Shown here piece after piece: positions 26,957 through 38,551 of a stretch of DNA of 64,000 nucleotides. Source of the stretch: Streptomyces sp. NBC_00223 (lineage in GTDB: Bacteria > Actinomycetota > Actinomycetes > Streptomycetales > Streptomycetaceae); assembly GCF_036199905.1 (NCBI RefSeq), contig NZ_CP108109.1, positions 2,418,001-2,482,000 on the forward strand, given 5' to 3'. A program made the position numbers and the translations under genes. Each line of letters starts with the position of its first letter. Position 1 is the first letter of the stretch. Under the pieces are notes generated by a model. It was not told the DNA's origin, did no database searches, and saw nothing but the letters and a program-made list of their open reading frames with translations.

Positions 26957-29900
26957 TCACAACGACTTCTTCACTGAGATGGCGTGCAGTTCGGCCGGGC
27001 TGTCGCCGGTCACGGCGATCGGGCCGTCGGTGTCCGTCCGCAGCACAGTCGCGCCCAGGGCCCGCAGCGCCGTGACCGTACGGGCGGCCGGGTGGCCGTA
27101 CGGGTTGCCCCTGCCGACCGAGATCAGCGCGAGCCGCGGGCGCGTCCGCCGGAACAGGTCCGGGTCCTGATACGCCGAGCCGTGGTGGGCGACCTTGAGA
27201 ACGTCCACCCGGGGCAGGTCCGGCACCCGAGCCAGCAACTCCTCCTGGGACGGCGGCTCCAGATCCCCCATCAGCAGCAGCGTCAGTCCGCCGGTGCGGA
27301 CCAGCAGGGCGATGCTGGCGTCGTTCGGACCGTCGTCGGGCAGGGCGGCGGCCGTCGTCGGCGGCCACAGCACCCGCCACTCCAGCGGGCCGAGCCTTCT
27401 GCTCTCCCCGGCCGCGGCGCGCAGTATCGGCACCCCCGCGGCGGCCGCCTCCCGCCTCACCTCCGCGGCCTGGCCCGACGGCTCGTCCAGCACGGTCGTC
27501 TCGATCGCGCCCACCCGGCGGCCGCGCAGCACCCCCGGGAGGCCGTCGACATGGTCGGCGTGGAAATGCGTCAGGATCAGCAACGGGATCGTGGTGACCC
27601 GCAGGTCGCGCAGACAGCGGTCGACCGGGGCTGGATCGGGTCCGGTGTCCACGACAACCGCGCTGCCGGGGCCCGTGGACAGCGCCAGCGCGTCGCCCTG
27701 TCCGACGTCGCACATCGCGAACCGCCAAGCGGCAGGCGGCCACCGGGCCATGAGGCGCGGCAACGGCAGTGGGCGCAGCAGCGCGAGCAGGAGCAGCAGC
27801 GCGCAGGCCGCGCTCAGCCACGGGCGGCGGAGCAGGCGTCTGCCGCACACCACCGCGGCCGTGGTGCCCACCGCGAGCAGGGCCGCGCCCGGCCATCCCG
27901 CGGGCCAGGCGATCCCCGATCCCGGCAGCGCGGCGCCGTGCCGGGCCACCGCGGCGATCCACTCGGCCGGCCACCCCGCGAGCCAGGCCAGGGCCCGGGC
28001 GGCGGGCAGTGCCACGGGGGCGGTGAGCAGCGCGGCGAATCCGAGGACCGTGGCCGGGCCGACCGCCGGTTCCGCCAGCAGGTTGCACGGCACGGCGACC
28101 AGGCTGAGGCGGGCCGAGAGCAGCACGATCACCGGGCCGCACACCGCCTGGGCGGCGGCCGCGGCCGCCAGGGCCTCCGCCGTCCGCGGCGACAGGCCGC
28201 GAGCCCGCAGCGCCGCGCTCCACCGAGGGGCGAGCGTCAGCAGGGAGCCGGTGGCGAGGACCGACAGCGCGAAGCCGTACGACCGTGCCAGGTCCGGCTC
28301 GTACAGCACCAGCAGCAGTACGGCCGCTGCGAGCGCCGGGAGCAGGGATCTGCGGCGGCCCGTGCCGATGGCCAGCAGAGTGATCAGGCCGCAGGCGGCG
28401 GCCCGCAGCACGCTCGGGCTCGGGCGGCAGACCAGTACGAAGCCCAGGGTCAGGGCCGCGCCCAGGGTCGCCGTCCACCGCAGCGGCAGGCCCAGCCAGG
28501 CGGCCAGGCCGCGGCGTTCGGTTCTGATGGCCAGGCCGGGCGGGCCGATCAGGAGGATGAGGATCAAGGTCAGGTTGGCGCCCGACACGGCGGTCAGATG
28601 GGAGAGGTCGGTTGCCCGGAAAGCGTCCTTCAACTCCGCTGTCAGCGCGGCCGTGTCCCCGACCACGAGGCCGGGCAGCAGCGCCCGGGCGTCCGCCGGC
28701 AGGGGTGCGGCGGCCTTGCGCAGGCCCTCGCGGAGGCCGGCGGCGTAGCGCTGGGCCGGGCTGGCCCGGGCTACGACGCGGGGTGGGCTCTTCGGGGTGA
28801 GGACGGCGGCTTCGTCGTCCCGGGGCGCGGCGGTCGGGGTGAACCGCGCGGTGACGGTGACCCGGGTCGACGGGATCAGCCGCAGCCACGCCTGCGGGGT
28901 GCTTTCCGCGAACAGGACGACGGGGGTGCGGGTGCGGGTCCCGTCCACGCGCTCGACCATGGCCGGGACCACGACGGTCCTCGGCGCCTTCGCCGCGCCG
29001 CGCACGCGTGGCCGGGCCTCGAACGGGTCTCCCGTCACCCGTAGGGTCACCTCGGCGGTGGCCCGCTGCCGGGCCAGGCCGGGTACGGGGCCCCTGGTCA
29101 GGTCGGCGCGGTCCATCGCGGTGACCGCGGCGGCGACGCTGCCGCACAGCAGGGCGGCGACCGCGGCCATGAGCAGGCCCGGGGCTCGCCTTCGCGCCCT
29201 CCCGAGCACGGCGGCGCCGGCGGTGGCCGCCACCACCGCGGTGAGGGTCCAGGCCGCTCCCACCAGTGGTACGAGCGCGGCCGCGCCCCACGCGGTCAGG
29301 GCGGGTGCGACCAGGCGGAGGTCGGTGGGGGTGTCGTGCTGTCGAGGATGCGAAGCGCCTAGCGGCGAGGCGGACGCGACGTGCACGGCCGCCCGCCCCG
29401 ACGGCGCGGCCGGCTCCTCCCGCCCGTAGCCCGGGCTGAGCGGCGTTCCAGACCGCCGGGACACGCCGTCCCGGCTGAGCGCCGTCGCGGCGGAGTGAGA
29501 GGTGCCAGCTGCACCTCCCGCACCCGCCCCGGTTAGGGTCGCAGCACGGCCTCGCGGCCCAATCGGCTCCCCGGCATCCGGGCTGAGCGGCACTTCAGAC
29601 CGCCGGGACGCGTCGTCCCGGGTGAGCGCCGTCGCGGCGGAATCAGGGGCACGGTCCCCGCCTAACTGGTCGGACCCCGCCGTGGACGCGGCACGGCCTC
29701 GCGGCTCGAGTAACGCCGACACCTCCCCGAGGTCTGGGCTGGGCGGCGCTCCAGACCGCCGGGACGCGTCGTCCCGGGTGAGCGCCGTTGCGGCGGAGTC
29801 AGGGGCACGGTCCCTGACTACCGGGTCGGACCCCGCCGTGGACGCGGGACGGCCTTGCGGCCCAGGCAGTTCCCCGGCATCCGGGCTGAGCGGCGCTCCC

Positions 29901-30379
29901 AACCGCCGGGGCACGTCGTCCCGGGTGAGCGCCGTCGCGGCGGAGTCAGGGGCACGGTCCCTGACTACCGGGTCGGACCCCGCCGCAGACACGGCACGGC
30001 CTCGCGGCCCAGGCAGCTCCCCGGGGGCCGGGCTGGGCGGCGTTCCGGACCGCCGGGGCACGCCGTCCCGGGCGAGCGCCGTCGCGGCGGAATCAGGGGC
30101 ACGGTCCCTGACTACCGGGTCGGACCCCGCCATGGACGCGGCACGGCCTCGCGGCTCGAGTAACGCCGACACCTCCCCGAGGTCTGGGCTGGGCGGCGCT
30201 CCCAACCGCCGGGGCACGCCGTCCCGGGTGAGCGCCGTTGCGGCGGAATCAGGGGCAGGGTCTCTGCCAAGCGGGTCGGACTCCGCCATGGACGCGGCAC
30301 GGCCTTGCGGCCCAGTCCGCTCCCCCGCCGCAGATGCGGCGGGGGCCGGTGGGGGCTTGGGGGCGGTGGGGGGCTTCAT
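26957..30379 (-). CDS. comEC: ComEC/Rec2 DNA-uptake channel with repeat-expanded N-terminus
   Basis: ComEC forms the membrane channel for single-stranded DNA import. The 1140-residue product has an ordinary C-terminal ~810 residues: an OB-like domain, a Competence domain of about ten helices (TDLSHLTAVSGANLTLIL), and a C-terminal MBL domain (LTHFHADHVDGL). The first ~330 residues are not family-like; they are about six or seven tandem copies of a 49/52-residue unit (DSAATALTRDG, PRRLGAPPSP, GRAASMAGSDP). The ATG at 30379 overlaps the comEA stop (ATGA), so the repeats are presumably translated. The first normal ComEC segment starts near LRLVAPALTAWGAAAL. An internal restart near residue 330 cannot be excluded. 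Confidence 0.9.
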   Translation of the reverse strand: MKPPTAPKPPPAPAASAAGERTGPQGRAASMAESDPLGRDPAPDSAATALTRDGVPRRLGAPPSPDLGEVSALLEPRGRAASMAGSDPVVRDRAPDSAATALARDGVPRRSGTPPSPAPGELPGPRGRAVSAAGSDPVVRDRAPDSAATALTRDDVPRRLGAPLSPDAGELPGPQGRPASTAGSDPVVRDRAPDSAATALTRDDASRRSGAPPSPDLGEVSALLEPRGRAASTAGSDQLGGDRAPDSAATALTRDDASRRSEVPLSPDAGEPIGPRGRAATLTGAGAGGAAGTSHSAATALSRDGVSRRSGTPLSPGYGREEPAAPSGRAAVHVASASPLGASHPRQHDTPTDLRLVAPALTAWGAAALVPLVGAAWTLTAVVAATAGAAVLGRARRRAPGLLMAAVAALLCGSVAAAVTAMDRADLTRGPVPGLARQRATAEVTLRVTGDPFEARPRVRGAAKAPRTVVVPAMVERVDGTRTRTPVVLFAESTPQAWLRLIPSTRVTVTARFTPTAAPRDDEAAVLTPKSPPRVVARASPAQRYAAGLREGLRKAAAPLPADARALLPGLVVGDTAALTAELKDAFRATDLSHLTAVSGANLTLILILLIGPPGLAIRTERRGLAAWLGLPLRWTATLGAALTLGFVLVCRPSPSVLRAAACGLITLLAIGTGRRRSLLPALAAAVLLLVLYEPDLARSYGFALSVLATGSLLTLAPRWSAALRARGLSPRTAEALAAAAAAQAVCGPVIVLLSARLSLVAVPCNLLAEPAVGPATVLGFAALLTAPVALPAARALAWLAGWPAEWIAAVARHGAALPGSGIAWPAGWPGAALLAVGTTAAVVCGRRLLRRPWLSAACALLLLLALLRPLPLPRLMARWPPAAWRFAMCDVGQGDALALSTGPGSAVVVDTGPDPAPVDRCLRDLRVTTIPLLILTHFHADHVDGLPGVLRGRRVGAIETTVLDEPSGQAAEVRREAAAAGVPILRAAAGESRRLGPLEWRVLWPPTTAAALPDDGPNDASIALLVRTGGLTLLLMGDLEPPSQEELLARVPDLPRVDVLKVAHHGSAYQDPDLFRRTRPRLALISVGRGNPYGHPAARTVTALRALGATVLRTDTDGPIAVTGDSPAELHAISVKKSL
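29440..30300. repeat. In-frame 147/156-bp tandem repeats inside comEC
   Basis: GAGCGCCGTYGCGGCGGA occurs at 29477, 29624, 29780, 29927, 30074 and 30230, giving steps of 147, 156, 147, 147 and 156 bp, all multiples of three. The 156-bp units carry nine extra bases encoding part of EVSALLEP. The + strand order GGCGCTCCCAACCGCC, GGGGCACG, TGAGCGCCGTCGCGGCGGA parallels the intergenic unit at 10.4-10.7 kb (GGCGCCCAACCGCC, GCACGG, TGAGCACCGTCGCGGCGGA). Confidence 0.85.
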
Positions 30380-31191
30380 GGGTGGACCAGGGGCTTGAGT
30401 GTGGCGAATTTGCGGGGGCCGATGCCGGGGATCTGGCGGAGTTGGTCGAGGGAGGTGAACGCGCCGTGCTGGGAGCGGTAGTCGAGGATGTGCTGGGCGA
30501 GGACCGGCCCGACGCCGGGGAGGGCGTCGAGTTGGGCGAGTGTGGCCGAGTTGAGGCTCACGGCCGCGTCTGTCGGCGTGCCGGCGCTCGCGTCAGGAGG
30601 CGGGGTGACGCCGACCAGGATCTGTTCGCCGTCGGTGAGGGGGCGGGCGAGGTTCAGGGCCGTGGTGTCCGTGCCCGGGAGGGGACCGCCCGCGGCGGCG
30701 AGGGCGTCGGCGACCCGGGAGCCCTTGCGCAGGCTGCGCAGCCCGGGCTGGGCGACCTTCCCGGCGATGTCGACGGTGACCTCGGCCGCCGCCGCGGGCT
30801 TCACGGCCAGGGGCTGGAGGGGCGCGACGGCCGGCGGCGGCACCCGTACCGTACGGGGACGCCCCGACCAGTAGTGCTGGAAGGCCAGCCCGCCCGCGAC
30901 CGCGAGGACCACTACCAGGGCGACCACCGCCTTGAGCTCCAGCCCGCAGCGCACATACAGCCACGCGCGGGCCCGCCCGAGCGGCCCGGCGCCGAACACC
31001 GGCACGCCCGGCAGGTGTTCGGGCGGGCCCGGCGGGCTCTCCCCCGCCGTCCCGAAGATCGCGGCCGCCCGTTCACGTACGAGGGACCCGGGGTCGGCGC
31101 GGCGGGCGTCCGCGCCGGGGTCGATGGGGGTGGCGCGCCCGGCGGGCTCGCCGTTCGGGCGGATGACGGTGGGTGAGTCGATGAGTTCCAT
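30376..31191 (-). CDS. comEA: ComEA-like helix-hairpin-helix DNA receptor
   Basis: ComEA binds double-stranded DNA outside the cell membrane and passes it to ComEC. The 271 residues comprise a Pro/Arg-rich cytoplasmic segment (1-100), one transmembrane helix (AVVALVVVLAVAGGLAF, about 107-123), a SLBB-like domain (VTVDIAGKVAQPGL, about 157-215) and two HhH motifs at the C-terminus (LNSATLAQLDALPGVGPVLA, IPGIGPRKFATLKPLV). The ATG at 31191 was used. The stop overlaps the comEC start by four bases. Two DnaA-box-like sites lie 51-77 bp upstream of the start codon. Streptomyces are not classically competent, so the physiological role of the pair is open. Confidence 0.93.
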   Translation of the reverse strand: MELIDSPTVIRPNGEPAGRATPIDPGADARRADPGSLVRERAAAIFGTAGESPPGPPEHLPGVPVFGAGPLGRARAWLYVRCGLELKAVVALVVVLAVAGGLAFQHYWSGRPRTVRVPPPAVAPLQPLAVKPAAAAEVTVDIAGKVAQPGLRSLRKGSRVADALAAAGGPLPGTDTTALNLARPLTDGEQILVGVTPPPDASAGTPTDAAVSLNSATLAQLDALPGVGPVLAQHILDYRSQHGAFTSLDQLRQIPGIGPRKFATLKPLVHP

Positions 31192-31241
31192 GACTCGATG
31201 CTGGACCCGCCGACGACCCCGGAACGATCTTGGTCGAAATC

Positions 31242-31268
31242 TGTGGACAACACCCGCCCTGTGGATAA
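31242..31268. promoter_or_regulatory. Pair of DnaA-box sequences upstream of comEA
   Basis: TGTGGACAA (31242-31250) is the exact complement of TTGTCCACA, the preferred Streptomyces DnaA box, and TGTGGATAA (31260-31268) is the complement of the canonical TTATCCACA. They have the same orientation with start-to-start spacing of 18 bp, and lie between the degV stop and the comEA start. Confidence 0.65.
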
Positions 31269-31308
31269 CTCCGTCCCCCGGAAGGGTGAGTTGCCCGGGC
31301 GGAAGCCC

Positions 31309-32154
31309 TCAGTGCGGTGAGACGACGACCCCGAGCAGACCCGGCCCGGCGTGCGCCCCGATCACCGCTCCCACCTCGCTGACCACGAGATCGTCCAGGC
31401 CGGGGACCCGTTCGCGCAGCCGGTCCGCGAGGGCGGCGGCACGGTCCGCGGCGGCCAGATGATGTACCGCGAGCGCCACCCGCCGGGTGCCCGCCTGCTC
31501 GACCACGACCTCCTCCAGCCGGGCGATGGCCTTGGACGCCGTCCGTACCTTCTCCAGCAGTTCGATCCGCCCGTCGGCCAGCCGCAGCAGCGGCTTCACC
31601 GCGAGCGCCGAGCCGAAGAGGGCCTGGGCGGCGCCGATCCGGCCGCCCCGCCGCAGGTAGTCGAGCGTGTCGACGTAGAAGAACGCGGAGGTGTCGGCGG
31701 CACGTTTCTCCGCCGCGGCGACCACCTCGTCCGGGGTGCCGCCCGACTCGGCGGCCTCGGCGGCGGCCAGGACGGTGAAGCCGAGCGCCATCGCGACCAT
31801 CCCGGTGTCCACGACCCGTACGGGGACGGGCGCGTCCTTCGCGGCCACGGTCGCCGCGTCGTACGTGCCGGAGAACTCCGCGGACAGGTGGAGGGAGACG
31901 ATGGCGTCCGCGCCGGCCGCGGCTGCGGCTTTGTACGCGGAGGCGAATTCGGCCGGGCTGGGCCGGGAGGTGGTGACCGGATGGCGGCGTTGGAGGGCGC
32001 GGGCGACGGCCGGGGCGGAGATTTCGGTGCCCTCTTCCAGGGCCTCGTCACCGATGACGACGGTGAGGGGGACGATGGAGATGTGGTGACGTACGAGGGC
32101 GTGCTGTCCCAGGTAGGCCGTGGAATCCGTGACGATGGCGACATGCGGGGACAT
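31309..32154 (-). CDS. DegV family fatty-acid-binding protein
   Basis: A 281-residue DegV protein. These bind a fatty acid and, in firmicutes, act as FakB, presenting it to the kinase FakA; no FakA gene is in view. The N-terminal domain has VAIVTDSTAYLG and VPLTVVIGDE, then TSRPSP (the loop contacting the fatty-acid carboxylate) and HLSAEFSGTYDAA. The C-terminal domain contains YVDTLDYLRRGGRIG and ends IGAHAGPGLLGVVV, all family hallmarks. The ATG at 32154 starts MSPHVAIVTDST. It lies upstream of comEA on the same strand with a 117-bp gap containing the DnaA boxes, and downstream of a 52-bp repeat array. Confidence 0.92.
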   Translation of the reverse strand: MSPHVAIVTDSTAYLGQHALVRHHISIVPLTVVIGDEALEEGTEISAPAVARALQRRHPVTTSRPSPAEFASAYKAAAAAGADAIVSLHLSAEFSGTYDAATVAAKDAPVPVRVVDTGMVAMALGFTVLAAAEAAESGGTPDEVVAAAEKRAADTSAFFYVDTLDYLRRGGRIGAAQALFGSALAVKPLLRLADGRIELLEKVRTASKAIARLEEVVVEQAGTRRVALAVHHLAAADRAAALADRLRERVPGLDDLVVSEVGAVIGAHAGPGLLGVVVSPH

Positions 32155-32483
32155 GAACCGGAGGGTACCGGGGTGGTGGGCGGGGCGACAGTTGGGGCCT
32201 CATTGCCGGGCAGGCTAGTCCTCAAACGCCGGACGGGCTGAGTTCGCGTGGACGCCCCCGAGGCGGCGCTGCCCTCAAACGCCGGACGGGCTGAGTTCGG
32301 GTGAACGCCCACCCGAGACGCTGCCCTCAAACGCCGGACGGGCTGAGTTCGGGTGAACGCCCACCCGAGACGCTGCCCTCAAACGCCGGACGGGCTGAGT
32401 TCGGGTGAACGCCCACCCGAGGCGCTGCCCTCAAACGCCGGACGGGCTGAAAAAGGTCGACGGCCACCTTTGCAACCGTGCCC
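32155..32483. other. 329-bp gap holding a 52-bp repeat array
   Basis: No gene is supported. The first 60 bp would contain the degV promoter; the rest is the tandem array described separately, running into the 3' end of the neighbouring membrane-protein gene. Confidence 0.65.
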
Positions 32484-32503
32484 TCAGGCGCCGGGCGGGC
32501 TGA
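32221..32503. repeat. 52-bp tandem array with CTCAAACGCCGGACGGGCTGA core
   Basis: The 21-base core starts at 32221, 32274, 32326, 32378 and 32430 (steps 53, 52, 52, 52), followed by TTCGGGTGAACGCCCACCCGAGRCGCTGCC linkers (shown here in shortened form by their shared GTGAACGCCCACCCGA segment). The central copies are essentially identical. A degenerate copy at 32483-32503 (CTCAGGCGCCGGGCGGGCTGA) contains the stop codon of the adjacent gene. The core resembles a motif common after genes in Streptomyces genomes. Confidence 0.9.
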
Positions 32504-33062
32504 TTGGGTTGGCCTTGGTGTGTTCCCAGTGGCGGAGGGCGCCGGATTCGAGGTCGATTTCGCGGGTGAGCGCGGTCAGTTCGTCGTCGGCGAAGCGGCG
32601 GGCGCGGTCCTGGGCGGCCCAGCGGAGCGTGTCCGCGGAGTGGGTGATGCGGCGGGCGCGTTCGGTCAGGCCGGGGAGGTGTTCGGCGAGCCGCGCCTTG
32701 TCCGGCTCGCGTTCCAGCAGGCGCAGCTCACCGTCCAGCGCGCGGGCGTGGTCGTTGAGGCGGGCGAAGAGCACGACGGCCTCCGACAGGGACGCGTCCT
32801 CGCCGCGTCCCTCCTCCAGGGCGCGGGACGTGCTGTCGATGGCGGCCCGCAGGTCGAGCCGCGTCTGCGCCAGCTCGGCCGCCGGGCCCACGGTCGTGTA
32901 GCGCCGCGCCCGCAGCCGGCTGTCCTCCACCACCCGCCGGGCCTGCGCGCCGCCGCGCTCGACCCGGCGCTTGACCGCGCGCACGGTCCGCACCGTCGCC
33001 ACGACGCCCAGCGTCATGAGGCCGAGGAAGAGCAGCAGCACGATGACACCGGCGGCACTCAC
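32484..33062 (-). CDS. Single-pass membrane protein with coiled-coil cytoplasmic domain
   Basis: An unrecognised 192-residue protein. It begins with a transmembrane helix (SAAGVIVLLLFLGLMTLGVVA) followed by basic residues (KRRVERGGAQARR), so the rest is cytoplasmic. Residues ~55-180 are Glu/Arg/Leu-rich and predicted to be helical or coiled-coil (LAQTRLDLRAAIDSTSRALEEG, ARLNDHARALDGELRLLERE). The GTG at 33062 has GAGGAG seven bases upstream and puts the helix at the terminus; a start at 33110 adds a charged leader and is less likely. The last codons (SPPGA and stop) coincide with the degenerate final copy of the 52-bp repeat. It lies between leuS and degV. Confidence 0.78.
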   Translation of the reverse strand: MSAAGVIVLLLFLGLMTLGVVATVRTVRAVKRRVERGGAQARRVVEDSRLRARRYTTVGPAAELAQTRLDLRAAIDSTSRALEEGRGEDASLSEAVVLFARLNDHARALDGELRLLEREPDKARLAEHLPGLTERARRITHSADTLRWAAQDRARRFADDELTALTREIDLESGALRHWEHTKANPISPPGA

Positions 33063-33239
33063 GGACGACTCCTCGCCTCGACGGTCGGCGCGTGACACGC
33101 CTCTCTCCACCGTACGGCCAGGGGCGGGCCGCAGGAATCCCCGGATCGCCCGATCCGACCCGGTGATTCCCCGGTCCGCCCCCTAGGGGACGCGAAACCG
33201 CGCGCAACCGCGCGCAACCGTGCCCAACGCGCGCAACCG

Positions 33240-36146
<2,907 letters not shown>

Positions 36147-36231
36147 CGTCCTCGGTACTCCATCGATGTCGTGACGGCCGCGGCCGGGGAGCCTGCTGCC
36201 CGTCTGCGCGCCCGCCGCCTGCGGCGGAAAC

Positions 36232-36256
36232 AAAAAAGCCCCTCGCACAGGAGGGG
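36232..36256 (-). terminator. Intrinsic terminator (attenuator) in the leuS leader
   Basis: Read on the - strand, CCCCTC-CTGTGC-GAGGGG is followed by GC and six U residues: a short perfect stem and true U-tract, unusual in this GC-rich genome. It lies between the leader peptide stop (36280) and the leuS start (36146), the right place for a transcription attenuator. Confidence 0.8.
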
Positions 36257-36279
36257 TGCCGCACTGACGGGGTTCGTGG

Positions 36280-36318
36280 TCAGCGCGGCTGGCTAAGCAG
36301 GAGGCTCTCGGCTCGCAT
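36280..36318 (-). CDS. leuS leader peptide
   Basis: A 12-codon frame, [12 protein letters not shown], with three consecutive Leu codons (CTC CTG CTT). It is preceded by GAGGG a few bases before the ATG and followed 24 bases later by the attenuator hairpin. Ribosome stalling at the Leu codons when charged tRNA-Leu is scarce would be expected to alter folding and allow read-through into leuS. The short segment between peptide stop and terminator (36257-36279) must contain the antiterminator half. Confidence 0.8.
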   Translation of the reverse strand: MRAESLLLSQPR

Positions 36319-36589
36319 GCCCTCAGGTTACCGCAGCGGGCCCGGCACCCGCACCGAGGACCGGCCCCGGCGGCCGTACGACACCCGCGCCCGGGACGGC
36401 CGGGGTCCCCGGGGCGGCCCGGGACCCGTACGGCGCACCCGGCGCCCCGACGCGCCGACGCGCCGGGGCCCGTACCGGAGACCGCTCCCCGGTACGGGCC
36501 CCGCCCGTTCGTACGTGGTGCCGCGCCCGGCCCGGGCCTGACCCCGGGCCGGGCTGCCTCGCGGCCCGGCAAACCCGGCGGCTTGGTGT
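36319..36589. other. Gap between leuS leader and S53 peptidase
   Basis: This 271-bp segment (443 bp including the leuS leader) contains the leuS promoter region and a 15-bp terminator hairpin for the peptidase gene. It is extremely GC-rich with CCCGTACGG-type blocks; no gene is seen. Confidence 0.6.
36464..36503 (-). terminator. 15-bp hairpin downstream of S53 peptidase gene
   Basis: CGGGGCCCGTACCGG (36464-36478) pairs perfectly with 36489-36503 around a ten-base loop, 87 bp beyond the peptidase stop. There is no U-tract; typical of Streptomyces factor-independent hairpins. Confidence 0.65.
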
Positions 36590-38551
36590 CTAGCGCCGGT
36601 TCTTCTGCGGCAGCGACGAGGTCACATAGCCCTTGGCGGGCGTGCCCACGCCGGTGACGTCGTCGTAGCCGACCGTCGCGTGCAGCGACGCGTCGACGCC
36701 GAGCGTGCGCAGCGACGTGATCAGACCGCCGGAGGCGTCCACGGAGTTCGCGTAGTCCACGCGCACGACCGCGAGGCCCTGACCCTGGCCCAGCGGGTGG
36801 TCGGTGACGTCGTGGAACACCGAGGTGCCGTACTTGTTGTAGATCAGCGGGTTGGCGAAGCCGATCGCGATGCCGTGGCGGGCCTGCTGGGCGAGCGCCT
36901 GGACGCCGGCGATCACCGGTGCGGCGAGCGAGGTGCCGCCGATCCGGTACTCGCTGTACTTCTGCGACCCGTTCGGGAACGTCTGGGTCTGGCCGATCAG
37001 GAAGCCGGTGTTCGGGTCGGCCACCGCGGCGATGTCCGGCTCGACCCGCTGCTTGACCTTGCCGCCGTTGGCCAGGGCCAGCGAGTCGGGCACGACGCCG
37101 CGCTGGTAGTACGGCTGCGCGTAGAGCTTGCTGGTGCCGCCGCCCGCGCCGCCGGTGTAGGCGCCGGGGAAGTTCGTCCAGGTCTTGCCGTCTGCGGACA
37201 GCACGGACTTCTGCGTGCCCCAGCCGGTCTCCCACTGGTACTTGTCGTTCTTGCCGACCGCCAGCGAGGTGCCGCCGACGGAGGTGACCCAGCTGGAGTT
37301 CGCGGGGGTGTCGACCTGCTTCACACCGGAGGAGGCGACATTGTCACCGGCGTCACCGGAGGAGAAGTAGAAGCCGATGCCCTCGACCGCGCCGTTCTGG
37401 AAGACCTGGTCGTAGGCCGCGGCCAGGTCGGGGGTCGAGTTCTCCTCGATGTCGCCCCACGAGTTGGAGACGATGTCGGCGAGCCGGCCGTCGACGACCT
37501 TGTTCAGGGCGTCGAGCAGGTCGTCGTCGTAGCAGGAGGCGCCGCCGACGTAGACGATGTTCGCGTCGGGCGCGAGCGCGTGCACGGCCTCGACGTCAAG
37601 GCTCTCCTCGCCATACCAGCCGGCCGCGCCGCACTCGTCGGTGTCGGTGTACGCGCCCGGCAGGACCTGGGTGAGCTGGCCCTTGCGGTACTTCTGGTCG
37701 CCGTTGCGCTTGGCGTACTTCTTGGCGTCCTGGTCGATGGTCGGGGAGGCGTACGCGTCGGTGATCGCCACCGTGACGCCCTTGCCGGTGTACTTGCCCG
37801 CGCCGTACGCGGCCCGCAGCTGCTGGCCGGTGTAGCCCTTGATCGTGTACGGCGCCTTGGTGCCGTAGGCCGAGGGCAGCTTCTTGTCGACGTTGGAGCC
37901 GTAGTACGTGGAGAACGGCCCGGAGTTGACGAAGGCGTCGTCCGGGGGCGGCAGCGTGTCGTCGTGGCTGGACTTCTTCGGCGAGTTGTCCAGGCCGGTG
38001 ACGGTGAGGACCGCGCCCTTGAGCGAGGTGGGCGCGGAGGCCGTGGTCGCCGGGGCGTGGTAGGTGTGGCCGCCCTTGGCGTAGTTGTGCAGTTGGGTTC
38101 CGAAGGCCTTCTCCGCCGCGGCCACTTCACCGGTGACGGTGAGGTAGTGCTGGTTGGAGCCGACGACCTTGAGGCCGGCCGACGTCAGCCAGCCGGTCAC
38201 CGCGTCGGCCTGGGCCTTGGTGGCGCCGTAGCGGGACTTGGCCTGGGCGGCCGTCAGATAGTGCCCGTAGTCGGCCGAGTTCGGGTCGGAGACGGACTGG
38301 GCGTAGGCCGCGAGGCCCTTGGCGTCCTTGCCCGCCAGGTAGACCCGGACGGTCACCTTGCTCGAGTCGGACGTGGCGCCCTTGTCCGCCTGGGCGGTGG
38401 CCCACTGCGGCTTGGTGCCGGCCAACGCCTGGCGTCCGGCGGCCTGATCGGCCGTGGCGGACGGGGCGCTCAGCGCGAGCGCGCCGGCGATCAGGGGCAG
38501 CGCCGCGGCGGCCACCAGTCCCGTACGCGTTCTTTTGCGCTCAAATCTCAT
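36590..38551 (-). CDS. Secreted S53-family (sedolisin/kumamolisin-like) protease
   Basis: A 653-residue exported serine-carboxyl peptidase. The signal peptide is [19 protein letters not shown] through SATADQ (cleavage around 33-35). An S53 pro-domain follows ([40 protein letters not shown]; about 60-190), then the catalytic domain. Expected Glu/Asp are in [16 protein letters not shown], the oxyanion Asp in [10 protein letters not shown], and the nucleophile in GGTSLAAP (Ser541). The C-terminal calcium site is [13 protein letters not shown]. Such enzymes autoprocess and act outside the cell, often at acidic pH. The ATG at 38551 has GGGGG at a short distance. It is a single gene flanked by leuS and tRNA-Ala. 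Confidence 0.93.
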   Translation of the reverse strand: MRFERKRTRTGLVAAAALPLIAGALALSAPSATADQAAGRQALAGTKPQWATAQADKGATSDSSKVTVRVYLAGKDAKGLAAYAQSVSDPNSADYGHYLTAAQAKSRYGATKAQADAVTGWLTSAGLKVVGSNQHYLTVTGEVAAAEKAFGTQLHNYAKGGHTYHAPATTASAPTSLKGAVLTVTGLDNSPKKSSHDDTLPPPDDAFVNSGPFSTYYGSNVDKKLPSAYGTKAPYTIKGYTGQQLRAAYGAGKYTGKGVTVAITDAYASPTIDQDAKKYAKRNGDQKYRKGQLTQVLPGAYTDTDECGAAGWYGEESLDVEAVHALAPDANIVYVGGASCYDDDLLDALNKVVDGRLADIVSNSWGDIEENSTPDLAAAYDQVFQNGAVEGIGFYFSSGDAGDNVASSGVKQVDTPANSSWVTSVGGTSLAVGKNDKYQWETGWGTQKSVLSADGKTWTNFPGAYTGGAGGGTSKLYAQPYYQRGVVPDSLALANGGKVKQRVEPDIAAVADPNTGFLIGQTQTFPNGSQKYSEYRIGGTSLAAPVIAGVQALAQQARHGIAIGFANPLIYNKYGTSVFHDVTDHPLGQGQGLAVVRVDYANSVDASGGLITSLRTLGVDASLHATVGYDDVTGVGTPAKGYVTSSLPQKNRR

